Shown piece by piece: positions 31,872 through 39,616 of a stretch of 48,987 bases of DNA. Under the pieces are notes generated by a model. It worked only from the letters and a program-made list of their open reading frames with translations, did not search any database and had not been told where the DNA came from. The stretch is from positions 1-48,987 of the forward strand of contig JAJDTY010000006.1 in assembly GCA_022826945.1 (NCBI GenBank), written 5' to 3'. Within the stretch, counting starts at the first letter, position 1, and each line of letters begins with the position of its first letter. The position numbers and the translations under genes were made by a program. This DNA is from Candidatus Binatia bacterium. GTDB lineage: Bacteria > Desulfobacterota > Binatia > Bin18.

Positions 31872-33379
31872 AAGACGTCAAGGACTTCCGGCCCCAGAAC
31901 CGCCGCAATATACACACTCGGGTCAGAAACTTGTGATGCGGCGGCCTGCGCTACGCTGTACAGTATACTCGGAAACAGCCCAATCCCAACAATAAAAAAG
32001 ACGAGCAGGACAATGCCAGGGAAGAGGGGCCGGAGTGATACCGACCGACGCTCGCCCGCCTCTTCGCCCCAGAAGACCCCGTTCCAGATTTTGAGCATGG
32101 AGGCCAGCGTCAGGAGGCCGCCCAGGAGCCCGATACCCACATAGCCGTACCGACCAATTTCCACCCCTGCCTGCAAGACAATGAATTTACTGAAAAAACC
32201 GGCCAGCGGAGGAATGCCGGCCAGGCTCAGTGCCGCCAGCAGAAAAAGAATGCTCAAGAGTGTTGAGTGAGATTGCAGACCACCCACCGCTTTGAGGTGG
32301 GTCGTACCGGCGGCTTCCTGCACAACGCCGGCAATCAGGAAGAGAGAGGACTTCGCCAGGACGTAGGGCACCATATAAAAGAGGGCACCAGCCAATGCCT
32401 GCGGCGTCAACAGGCCGATGCCCAGAATCAGATAGCCGATCTGACTGATGATGTGGTAGGACAAAATGCGCTTCATGTCCATCTGGGACAGCGCTCCAAA
32501 AACGCCCAGGAGCATGGTCAGGGCAGCCAGAATCAGCAGCAGTTCATGGGTCAGGGCCGGGTTGTGACGGAAGATCAACGTAAAGGTCCGGAAGATGGCA
32601 TACACGCCGACCTTGGTCAGAATTCCGCCAAAAAATGCACTCAGTCCAGCCGAGGGCTGGAAATACGGTCCGGGCAGCCAGAAATAGAGTGGAAAGATGG
32701 CCGCCTTGGTACCGAACACAAACAAAAAGACCAGGGCTAGGATGGTCAGCGTCGGGTCCAACTCCCCGGACGTTGTCTGAATCTTATAGGCCAAGTCCGC
32801 CATATTGAGGGTACCCATCGTTCGGTACAGTACGGACAGGCTGATAAGAAAAAAGGCCGAGGCAATCAGGTTGATGACCACATATTTGACCGTCTCTCGC
32901 AGTTGGCCCGGTTGTGAGCCAAGGGCCAGGAGCGCGAACGACGCAATCAGCAAAATTTCGAAAAAGACGAACAGGTTGAACAAATCTCCGGTGAGAAAAG
33001 CGCCGTTCACACCCATAATGAGGATAAAGAAGAGCGGATAATAAAAATGCTCCTGGTACGATTGTTCAACCGTGCGCAGCGAGAAGACCACCACCGCTAC
33101 CCCAATCGTCATGGTCAGGACGACCATGGTCATACTCAGGACATCGGCAACCAGGATAATGCCGTAGGGCGCGGCCCAGTTGCCCATGCGCAGTACGACT
33201 ATCCCCTGCTGGCCCTCTTGCAGCAGAGAGACCAAGCCCGCGACGGACAGCCCCCACAGCCCCAGGCTGGCGGCGAGACTCACCCCGCGCTGGAAGAGGT
33301 CCCATTTGTGAAAGGCGGCTAGAAGCGCCGCCGCGACAACCGGCCCGATAATAAACAGGACGAACAGGTCTGGCGGCAT
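31868..33379 (-). CDS. mrpD: Mrp antiporter subunit MrpD (complex I-like)
   Basis: The 503-residue protein has about 14 membrane helices of the proton-translocating NuoM/NuoN type: V-F-F-E-I-L-L-I-A-S-F near 140 with the conserved Glu, F-G-T-K-A-A-I-F-P-L-Y-F-W-L-P near 218-232 with Lys, and the broken-helix region following it. The start ATG 33379 lies 2 nt after the mrpC stop. MrpD is one of two proton-channel-like subunits of the complex. Confidence 0.94.
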   Translation of the reverse strand: MPPDLFVLFIIGPVVAAALLAAFHKWDLFQRGVSLAASLGLWGLSVAGLVSLLQEGQQGIVVLRMGNWAAPYGIILVADVLSMTMVVLTMTIGVAVVVFSLRTVEQSYQEHFYYPLFFILIMGVNGAFLTGDLFNLFVFFEILLIASFALLALGSQPGQLRETVKYVVINLIASAFFLISLSVLYRTMGTLNMADLAYKIQTTSGELDPTLTILALVFLFVFGTKAAIFPLYFWLPGPYFQPSAGLSAFFGGILTKVGVYAIFRTFTLIFRHNPALTHELLLILAALTMLLGVFGALSQMDMKRILSYHIISQIGYLILGIGLLTPQALAGALFYMVPYVLAKSSLFLIAGVVQEAAGTTHLKAVGGLQSHSTLLSILFLLAALSLAGIPPLAGFFSKFIVLQAGVEIGRYGYVGIGLLGGLLTLASMLKIWNGVFWGEEAGERRSVSLRPLFPGIVLLVFFIVGIGLFPSILYSVAQAAASQVSDPSVYIAAVLGPEVLDVF

Positions 33380-33381
33380 CG

Positions 33382-33714
33382 CTACTCTTCTCCTCCAGCC
33401 AGTTCATCCACTGCGTCCGATCCGTATACCTGTCTGACCCGAAAGGCCAAGACCGTGGCAAAGGCCGTCATACCGAAGCTGATCACAATCGCGGTCAAGA
33501 CAAGGGCCTGGGGGAGCGGGTCAGCGTACGGGGCCTCGGTCGTAAGCAGAGGAGGATTGCCCCGCTCCAGACCCCCTGAGACCATGAGTGCGAGATTGGC
33601 CGCGTGTGAGTATAAGGACAGGCCCACGACCACCCGTAATAAATGCCGCTGCAAGATCAAATACGTCCCACAGCCAAAGAGAACGCCAATCACGCTGATA
33701 ATCACGAATTCCAC
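33382..33714 (-). CDS. mrpC: Mrp antiporter subunit MrpC (NuoK-like)
   Basis: The 110-residue protein has three helices and the NuoK/MrpC pattern: G-x-Y-L-I-L-Q-R-H-L-L-R-V-V-V-G-L-S-L at 17-35, A-A-N-L-A-L near 38-43, and P-L-P-Q-A-L-V-L-T-A-I-V-I near 67-79 with the typical A-L-V-L-T-A-I-V-I-S. It sits 3 nt after mrpA and 2 nt before mrpD. Confidence 0.93.
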   Translation of the reverse strand: MEFVIISVIGVLFGCGTYLILQRHLLRVVVGLSLYSHAANLALMVSGGLERGNPPLLTTEAPYADPLPQALVLTAIVISFGMTAFATVLAFRVRQVYGSDAVDELAGGEE

Positions 33715-33717
33715 GGA

Positions 33718-36459
33718 TTAATCCTCAGCAATAGCCCGAATAATACCCAATGAGGTACCAACCACGACCAGATACACCCCGATGTCAAAACCCATAGCGG
33801 TGGCCAGTTCAACATCACCGAGCAACGGAAAAGTATAATGGCCGATCGCGCTGGTCAGAAACGGATAGCCAATGAACATAGACCCAAGCCCCGTGCCAGC
33901 GGCCAGCAGGAGCCCGACCGTCACCACCTGGAGCGGCTTCCAGGGCATCTCCTGCGAGAAGGATTCCGCATGAAAAGCCATCATCTGAAACGTCATCGCC
34001 ACCGCGGTGAGCACGCCAGCGATAAATCCGCCCCCCGGCGCATTATGACCACGCAGCAGCAAATAGATGGAAAAGACCAGCATGAGATGAAGGGTGAGCC
34101 GGGCAAACGACTGAAGAATCGGCGAGGGGAAGGACACCATAAGCATGGTGCCCACGGGTTGCTGCCCACGGGTGCCCAGCCCAACCAAAGCGAGAACACC
34201 GAGGACGGCAACGCTGAACACCGTAATCTCTCCCATGGTATCAAAGCCGCGAAAATCAACCAGAATCACGTTGACCACGTTGTATCCGCCGGCCAACAGA
34301 TGACTGTTTGCCAGATAGTAAGACGGAATAACGGAGGGGATGGAAGGCCCGACATTCGCCGCAAACAGTAGCAGGCTCACCATGAGACCCGTGCCCACAC
34401 TGATGCCGATATTGAGCAGGCGTACACGCGAGGCGTATGGCCGCGGTCTGATCATCGAGAAGTAGCGCAGAACCAGGAGAAACAGGACGAGGCTGACCGC
34501 TTCGACCAAGACCTGTGTTAAGGCCAAGTCCGGCGCACTGAAAAGCACAAAAAAGATCGACATGAGCGAGCCGACCAGACCGAGTGACAGCACGAGAACA
34601 ATCCGCGAGTGAGTCCGGCAGCACATGATACCGGCGACCGCCATGAGCCCGGCCAAGCCAATCTCATGGTATTTCGGGTGGACGATATCCGCCCGGAGTG
34701 CCATCTCCTCAAAGAAATTCCACAATGGAATACTGAGCCCTATGATGAGGGCGACCAAGAGATAGCGGATATAGTCGGTCACCGAGCCGGTCATGTAGAG
34801 CGCCCGCGTCCAGTGGAAGAGGTGGGTGAAGCCGGTCAGACCGTCGGTGTACACCCGGTTGAACGAATACGCAGCCTGGTACTCGCGTGCAGCCTGAAGA
34901 AAACGTCGCCGCAGCAAAAAGGCTCCACCACCCAGGACAATCGTCAGTGCACTCAACCCCAGAGCCGGAGTCAACCCATGCCACAAGGCAAGATGAAGCT
35001 GGGGTGGAGCTCCGTGAATAACACGAAAAGCCGGTGTCACCAGGGCTTCCGCCAGACTGGGAACAAGCCCGAATAGCACGGCCAAGCCACTCAGAACGAC
35101 AATCGGCGCAATCAGACCGAGTGTGGAGTGATGCTCGGCGTGAGAGGAGGCGTGCGGTTGCTCAGGCGGGGGGGAGGCCGGAGCGAAAAACGTCCCATGA
35201 AAGAAAATGAAAGAATATAGAAAAGTCAGACAACTGGCGGTGACGGCCAGTGTTGTGAGGAAAAGGTCCGCTTCGAGGACGCCCTCATAGAATAATTCTT
35301 TACTCAGGAAGCCGCCCAGGGGCGGCAGGCCAGCCATGGACAGTGAAGCTAAGGTCGCCGCCAGCGTTAAGACCGGCATGAGGGGACGCAGGCCGCCGAG
35401 CTGACGCAGGTCGCGTGTCCCCGCTTCGTGCTCGACCGTACCGGCCGTCAGAAACAGCGCGCCCTTAAACGCCGCATGGTTGAGAATATGCAGGACGGCC
35501 GCAAAGAGAGCGATTTCGGTTTGCAGGCCGAGGAGGAGGACGATCAAACCCAATTGGCTCACGGTTGAGTTGGCCAGCAAAGCTTTGAGATCGACCTGCT
35601 TACAGGCCAACACCCCGCCCCACACCAGGGTGACTGTCCCCACGCTGGTCACCGTGGCGGACCAGGTGGAATCGTCCGCAAATAACGGCGTCAGCCGAGC
35701 GATCAGATAGAGACCGGCTTTGACCATGGTGGCGGCGTGCAGATAGGCACTCACCGGGGTCGGGGCCTCCATGGCCGACGGCAGCCAGATGTGAAACGGA
35801 AACTGGGCCGACTTGGTGAACGCAGCAACCAGGAAGCACAATCCTGCCGCCGTAGATATGGGGGTGGAATTTGCCAGCAGGACCGACAGCTCGAATGTTC
35901 CGTGCTCGGCATACACGGCCAAAATGCCGAACAGCATGACCAGGCCGCCAATCGCCGTCAGACCGAACGCCTTGATCGCCCCTTCACAAGCGGAGGCCCG
36001 ATGTGAGCGAAAACCGATGAGCAGAAAAGACGAGACGCTCGTCAACTCCCAGAAGACCAGCAATAAGACCAGATTGTCGGCCAGCACAACGCCCATCATG
36101 GCGGCGTTAAACAAGAGCAGGAAACGATAGAGGCGGGACAGCGTGGGGTCGTCGGCCATGTAGAACGCGGCATAAAGAAAAACAAATACACCCACCCCGG
36201 AGATCAGACCGGTGAAGAGCCAACTCAGGCCGTCCAGGCTGAAACTCACATATAGCCCCAGGCTCGGCGCCCACGGCCAGGAGCACTGAATCCGTTCTCC
36301 TGCCTGGACCGTTGTCCAGAGCGAGATGACGATTATCAGTTGAAGAATCGGGACCAGGGAATAGGTTGGCACCAGACGCTGGCGCCACCGCTCTGGCCAG
36401 GACACCAGCGAACCGAGTAACGGAAGCAGAACCAGGCTGATAATGAGGAATCCAGGCAC
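33718..36459 (-). CDS. mrpA: Mrp antiporter subunit MrpA fused to MrpB
   Basis: About 913 residues. The N-terminal ~500 residues are NuoL-like with ~14 helices: [12 protein letters not shown] near 130, [14 protein letters not shown] near 215. They are followed by the MrpA-specific C-terminal helices ([10 protein letters not shown] near 627) and then a complete MnhB-type domain with [14 protein letters not shown] near 800. No separate mrpB exists, so this is the fused PhaAB-type form. The frame is open to 36588, but the extra 43 residues cover palindrome copy C and lack membrane character. GTG 36459, preceded by AAAGG, places the first helix (F-L-I-I-S-L-V-L-L) at the N-terminus and is my chosen start; GTG 36468 is an alternative. 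Confidence 0.9.
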   Translation of the reverse strand: MPGFLIISLVLLPLLGSLVSWPERWRQRLVPTYSLVPILQLIIVISLWTTVQAGERIQCSWPWAPSLGLYVSFSLDGLSWLFTGLISGVGVFVFLYAAFYMADDPTLSRLYRFLLLFNAAMMGVVLADNLVLLLVFWELTSVSSFLLIGFRSHRASACEGAIKAFGLTAIGGLVMLFGILAVYAEHGTFELSVLLANSTPISTAAGLCFLVAAFTKSAQFPFHIWLPSAMEAPTPVSAYLHAATMVKAGLYLIARLTPLFADDSTWSATVTSVGTVTLVWGGVLACKQVDLKALLANSTVSQLGLIVLLLGLQTEIALFAAVLHILNHAAFKGALFLTAGTVEHEAGTRDLRQLGGLRPLMPVLTLAATLASLSMAGLPPLGGFLSKELFYEGVLEADLFLTTLAVTASCLTFLYSFIFFHGTFFAPASPPPEQPHASSHAEHHSTLGLIAPIVVLSGLAVLFGLVPSLAEALVTPAFRVIHGAPPQLHLALWHGLTPALGLSALTIVLGGGAFLLRRRFLQAAREYQAAYSFNRVYTDGLTGFTHLFHWTRALYMTGSVTDYIRYLLVALIIGLSIPLWNFFEEMALRADIVHPKYHEIGLAGLMAVAGIMCCRTHSRIVLVLSLGLVGSLMSIFFVLFSAPDLALTQVLVEAVSLVLFLLVLRYFSMIRPRPYASRVRLLNIGISVGTGLMVSLLLFAANVGPSIPSVIPSYYLANSHLLAGGYNVVNVILVDFRGFDTMGEITVFSVAVLGVLALVGLGTRGQQPVGTMLMVSFPSPILQSFARLTLHLMLVFSIYLLLRGHNAPGGGFIAGVLTAVAMTFQMMAFHAESFSQEMPWKPLQVVTVGLLLAAGTGLGSMFIGYPFLTSAIGHYTFPLLGDVELATAMGFDIGVYLVVVGTSLGIIRAIAED

Positions 36460-36512
36460 TCCGTTCACCTTTCCATGTGTACTGATTGCAGAACAGACTG
36501 AGCAAGGGTCAT

Positions 36513-36565
36513 AAAGAGTAAACGTGTCAACATCTCTGTATGATTGGAGGACACGTTCACTCTTT
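36513..36565 (-). repeat. Dispersed ~54-bp palindrome, copy C (mrp leader)
   Basis: AAAGAGTAAACGTGTC and GACACGTTCACTCTTT form the arms, with the core TGATTGGAGGA shared by copies A and B. It lies 54 bp upstream of the chosen mrpA start, in the probable 5' leader of the mrp mRNA. Confidence 0.88.
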
Positions 36566-36575
36566 TGATCGGAGT

Positions 36576-36600
36576 CCCCAATCCCCACCCCCTAATCCCC
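36576..36600 (-). repeat. G-quadruplex-capable tract upstream of the mrp operon
   Basis: On the minus strand this reads as four G runs of 4 to 5 with loops ATTA, T and ATT. That fits the standard intramolecular quadruplex pattern. It lies just beyond palindrome C and on the mrp coding strand. A related tract is at 10660-10724. Confidence 0.6.
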
Positions 36601-36775
36601 AATGAAATAGCCTGCCTTTTCTGATGTGTCCAACCCGTATGCGCTGGCTCATGTCCCTGGTGGTGTTCGATATATCGTGGGCTTTTCCATCTTTCTGATT
36701 CCCTCTACAACTCAGGTTTATGTGCGAGGACCAAAACTTTGGGCCGATTATCTGTGGTAAGCGGGAGGTGATGAA

Positions 36776-37621
36776 ATGACAGATCAAACACGCATAGCCA
36801 GCTATGGCGACAACAAGAGTGTCCTCGTAGATGAAGTGAACGGAGGCGAGGGACTCTTTGTCGTCACAATGAATAACCCTAAGGAATTTAATGTACTCAG
36901 TGGTGGTTTTATGCGCGCGATCGCAGAAGCTTTCGACGCCATCACAGCCTTGCGCAACCCTGACCCCAATAATGATAGAGTCCGCGCTGTGATTTTACGT
37001 GCCGAGGGTCGTGCGTTTACTGTTGGTCTCGATATTGGAAAGCTGGATGAATATCTGGAAGCGGGAATCACTCCCGCTAGCGATCCGTTTCGAGCGATGT
37101 GGGAGTGCCCTTTCCCGATTATTGGTGCGGTCAATGGTCCAGCGGTGACGGGCGGCTTCGAGATCGCGCTGTGTTGCGATGTGTTACTTGCCTCGGAGCG
37201 CGCCGTGTTTATGGACAATCACGCGAAATATGGGGTACATCCCGGACGCCGTATTTCGCAGCGGCTCACCCAGATCTGTGGTATGAATAACGCCAAGCTG
37301 GCGACTATGGCAGCGTATCCGATAGACGCTCACCTCGCTTTTAACTGGGGGTTGGTCCAACGGGTGTTTGCGACCAACGAAGAACTGGACCGCGAAAGCT
37401 TGAACATCGCGCGTCTCATGTCACAAAACCATCCGGTAATGGTGAAACGCTATAAGAACCTGCTCGAACGCGGAGCGCTCGACAGCTACCGGGCTGGTCT
37501 TGTATTGGAAGAAAGTTCAGAGAAGACTTACTACGATGACCTCACCGACGTGGCAGCCACACTCAAGGACGGAGCAGAGAAATTCCAGGCCATGCTCCGT
37601 TGGGTTGCTGAGCGCGACTAA
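36776..37621 (+). CDS. Enoyl-CoA hydratase/isomerase (crotonase) family protein
   Basis: The 281-residue protein has the crotonase fold: F-V-V-T-M-N-N-P-K-E-F-N near 28-39, the oxyanion-hole A-F-T-V-G-L-D-I near 79-86, G-A-V-N-G-P-A-V-T-G-G-F-E-I-A near 117-131, and H-P-G-R-R-I-S-Q-R-L. Glu of G-G-F-E aligns with the first catalytic Glu of enoyl-CoA hydratase. The second (P-E-I in hydratases) is replaced in M-D-N-H-A-K-Y-G, so ordinary hydration is unlikely; isomerase, hydrolase or another CoA-ester reaction is more probable. GGGAGGTGA precedes ATG 36776. It leads a three-gene plus-strand set with an LLM enzyme and an SDR. Confidence 0.86.
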   Translation: MTDQTRIASYGDNKSVLVDEVNGGEGLFVVTMNNPKEFNVLSGGFMRAIAEAFDAITALRNPDPNNDRVRAVILRAEGRAFTVGLDIGKLDEYLEAGITPASDPFRAMWECPFPIIGAVNGPAVTGGFEIALCCDVLLASERAVFMDNHAKYGVHPGRRISQRLTQICGMNNAKLATMAAYPIDAHLAFNWGLVQRVFATNEELDRESLNIARLMSQNHPVMVKRYKNLLERGALDSYRAGLVLEESSEKTYYDDLTDVAATLKDGAEKFQAMLRWVAERD

Positions 37622-37749
37622 CCGCATAAGATAGCGCCAGGGGCGGCCTGAGCACCCGCAAGCACCCGGAAGAGTCCTATCGAAGAATACACGGACAGAT
37701 CGTCCTCTGATTCGTGAGAAACATAAGGAAAGAAAGGAAGGGGGGTCGT

Positions 37750-38823
37750 ATGCCCATGAATATCCTTGGCATGATCGGTGTGGCCCCACCGGGTGGCGGG
37801 GCTACGGTGCACGTTATTGGTGGTGGTATTGATCGGGAATACCTATGCCGTTTTGCCCAGGCGCATGAGCAAGCCGGTTTTGACTCCGTATTAGTCGGTT
37901 ACACGTCCTCCTCTGCCGAAGGCTTTCAAGTGGCCCAATACGCTGCCGCCCACACCGAACGGCTCAACTTTCTGGTCGCTCACCGTCCTGGCTTTGTCAT
38001 GCCGACCCTCGCCGCTCGGATGGCCGCCACGTGCGATACACTGATAGGCGGACGTCTATGGCTCCACATTATTTCAGGGACAGCCGATGCTGAGCAACAA
38101 CGTGATGGTGACTGGCTCAGTCATGACGAGCGCTATGTCCGGACAGAAGAATATCTAGAGATCCTGCGCCGGATGTGGACAGCTGATAAGCCTTTCAACT
38201 TTGAGGGACGCTATTATTCAGTCAAGAAAGCCTTCTCTGAAGTCCACTCCGCCCAGCAGCCCCATGTACCCATCTATTTTGGTGGGGCCTCCGATGCTGC
38301 GATTCGGGTTGGAGCCAGGCATGCGGATGTATATGCCCTCTTTGGCGAGCCTCGCGCATCGGTGAAGGCCATGATGGACCGTATCTCTGCAGAAGCGGCA
38401 CAGTATAACCACCAGCTCCGTTTTAATGTGTCTCTACGGCCGATTATTGCGCCGACTGAGGGGGCAGCCTGGGACAAAGCGCGTGGGATCCTGGCTCGTT
38501 TAGAAGAATCTAGTCCCCAATTACCGCTCAAAGTCGAAGCCGAGTTTAGCCGTCGCCTGACCCGGTTGGCTGACGAGCAAGAGGTCTATGATGAACGCTT
38601 ATGGATGGGCTTAGTGAAGATCTCCGGGGCAAGCGGTAATACCACAGCATTGGTCGGGACTCCTGAGCAAGTCGCAGAATCCATCGTCGCCTATTACGAC
38701 TTGGGCATGCGAGGCGTGCTCATCCGTGGATTTGATCCGTTTAATGACGTAACAACATTCGGCAAAGAGCTCATCCCGAGAATCCGAGCGCTGGTGGCTG
38801 AGCGTGAGGCACAAGCCGCCTAG
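37750..38823 (+). CDS. SsuD-like LLM-class monooxygenase
   Basis: The 357-residue protein resembles the alkanesulfonate/nitrilotriacetate monooxygenase group: G-F-D-S-V-L-V-G-Y near 40, H-R-P-G-F-V near 78-83, W-L-H-I-I-S-G near 104-110, S-H-D-E-R-Y-x-R-T-E-E-Y near 126-137, and V-P-I-Y-F-G-G-A-S near 172-180. The S-H-D-E-R-Y and Y-F-G-G-[AS]-S motifs are typical of FMNH2-dependent SsuD relatives. ATG 37750 is chosen because AAGGGGGG lies before it; an extended frame from 37714 has no site. No ssu transport genes are nearby, so a sulfonate substrate is not implied. Confidence 0.86.
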   Translation: MPMNILGMIGVAPPGGGATVHVIGGGIDREYLCRFAQAHEQAGFDSVLVGYTSSSAEGFQVAQYAAAHTERLNFLVAHRPGFVMPTLAARMAATCDTLIGGRLWLHIISGTADAEQQRDGDWLSHDERYVRTEEYLEILRRMWTADKPFNFEGRYYSVKKAFSEVHSAQQPHVPIYFGGASDAAIRVGARHADVYALFGEPRASVKAMMDRISAEAAQYNHQLRFNVSLRPIIAPTEGAAWDKARGILARLEESSPQLPLKVEAEFSRRLTRLADEQEVYDERLWMGLVKISGASGNTTALVGTPEQVAESIVAYYDLGMRGVLIRGFDPFNDVTTFGKELIPRIRALVAEREAQAA

Positions 38824-38842
38824 CACAGAAGGAGAGAGGCGT

Positions 38843-39601
38843 ATGGCCCTCACAGAGAAAGTGGCACTCGTGACAGGCGCGTCACGGGGTATCGGTCGAG
38901 CTGTTGCGCTCAAACTGGCCCAAGAAGGGGCGCAGATAGCCATTCACTACAATCAAAACCGGGAAGCTGCTGAGCACACCCTGGCGACTTTACCTGACGG
39001 TGCCCATCAGATCTTTCAAGCCGACCTTGCCGACGCACAGGCCGTGGAAGCGCTGATGGCTGCCGTGCTCAGCCAAATGGGCGGACTCCAGATTGTTGTG
39101 AACAACGCCGCCATCAACGAGTGGCAGCCGCCGCTTCGGGTTGAATATGATGTATGGAATGACGTGTGGCAGCGCTCGCTTGATACGAACCTAGTCGGCC
39201 CGTCCAATGTGATGTTCTGGGCCGCCCGGCATATGGCGGAACACGGCGGGGGGCAAATGGTGAATATCTCCTCACGAGGCGCTTTTCGGGGAACGCCCAA
39301 AGCACCGGCCTACGCGGCGAGTAAGGCCGCCCTCAACGCCATGAGCCAATCGCTGGCCCAAGCCTTCGCTCCGCATAACATCTTTGTATACGTTGTCGCG
39401 CCGGGTTTTGTGGAAACCGATATGTCCGCGTCCATTCTTGCCAGTCCCCGAGGCGAAGCTATCCGCCAGCAAAGCCCCTTGGGCCGAGTGGGCAAGCCGG
39501 AAGAGGTGGCTGCCATCGTCGCCTTCCTCGCCTCAGGCGAAGCAAATTTTGCAACCGGGACGATTGTCGATGTGAATGGCGCTTCGTATATGAGGACGTA
39601 A
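38843..39601 (+). CDS. Short-chain dehydrogenase/reductase
   Basis: The 252-residue classical SDR has T-G-A-S-R-G-I-G-R-A at 12-21 (cofactor), N-N-A-A-I-N near 89-94, N-I-S-S-R near 141 and the catalytic Y-A-A-S-K near 157-161. An H-Y-N-Q-N-R segment after strand 2 suggests NADP use. ATG 38843 has AAGGAGAG upstream at 38829; it begins 19 bp after the SsuD-like gene, and the two are likely co-transcribed. It could oxidise or reduce a hydroxyacyl or alcohol intermediate. Confidence 0.88.
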   Translation: MALTEKVALVTGASRGIGRAVALKLAQEGAQIAIHYNQNREAAEHTLATLPDGAHQIFQADLADAQAVEALMAAVLSQMGGLQIVVNNAAINEWQPPLRVEYDVWNDVWQRSLDTNLVGPSNVMFWAARHMAEHGGGQMVNISSRGAFRGTPKAPAYAASKAALNAMSQSLAQAFAPHNIFVYVVAPGFVETDMSASILASPRGEAIRQQSPLGRVGKPEEVAAIVAFLASGEANFATGTIVDVNGASYMRT

Positions 39602-39616
39602 TGCTTTGAAAGAAGC

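Larger units (their letters stand above)
36460..36775. other. Divergent intergenic region between mrpA and crotonase gene
   Basis: This 316-bp region contains palindrome copy C (36513-36565) and a C-run tract (36576-36600), and otherwise shows no gene. It must hold the promoters of both the mrp operon (-) and the crotonase cluster (+). No convincing -35/-10 pair stands out. Confidence 0.6.

Noticed and set aside
36460..36588. N-terminal extension of MrpA
   Set aside because: It covers palindrome copy C, is hydrophilic, and does not resemble MrpA; GTG 36459 gives the normal first helix.
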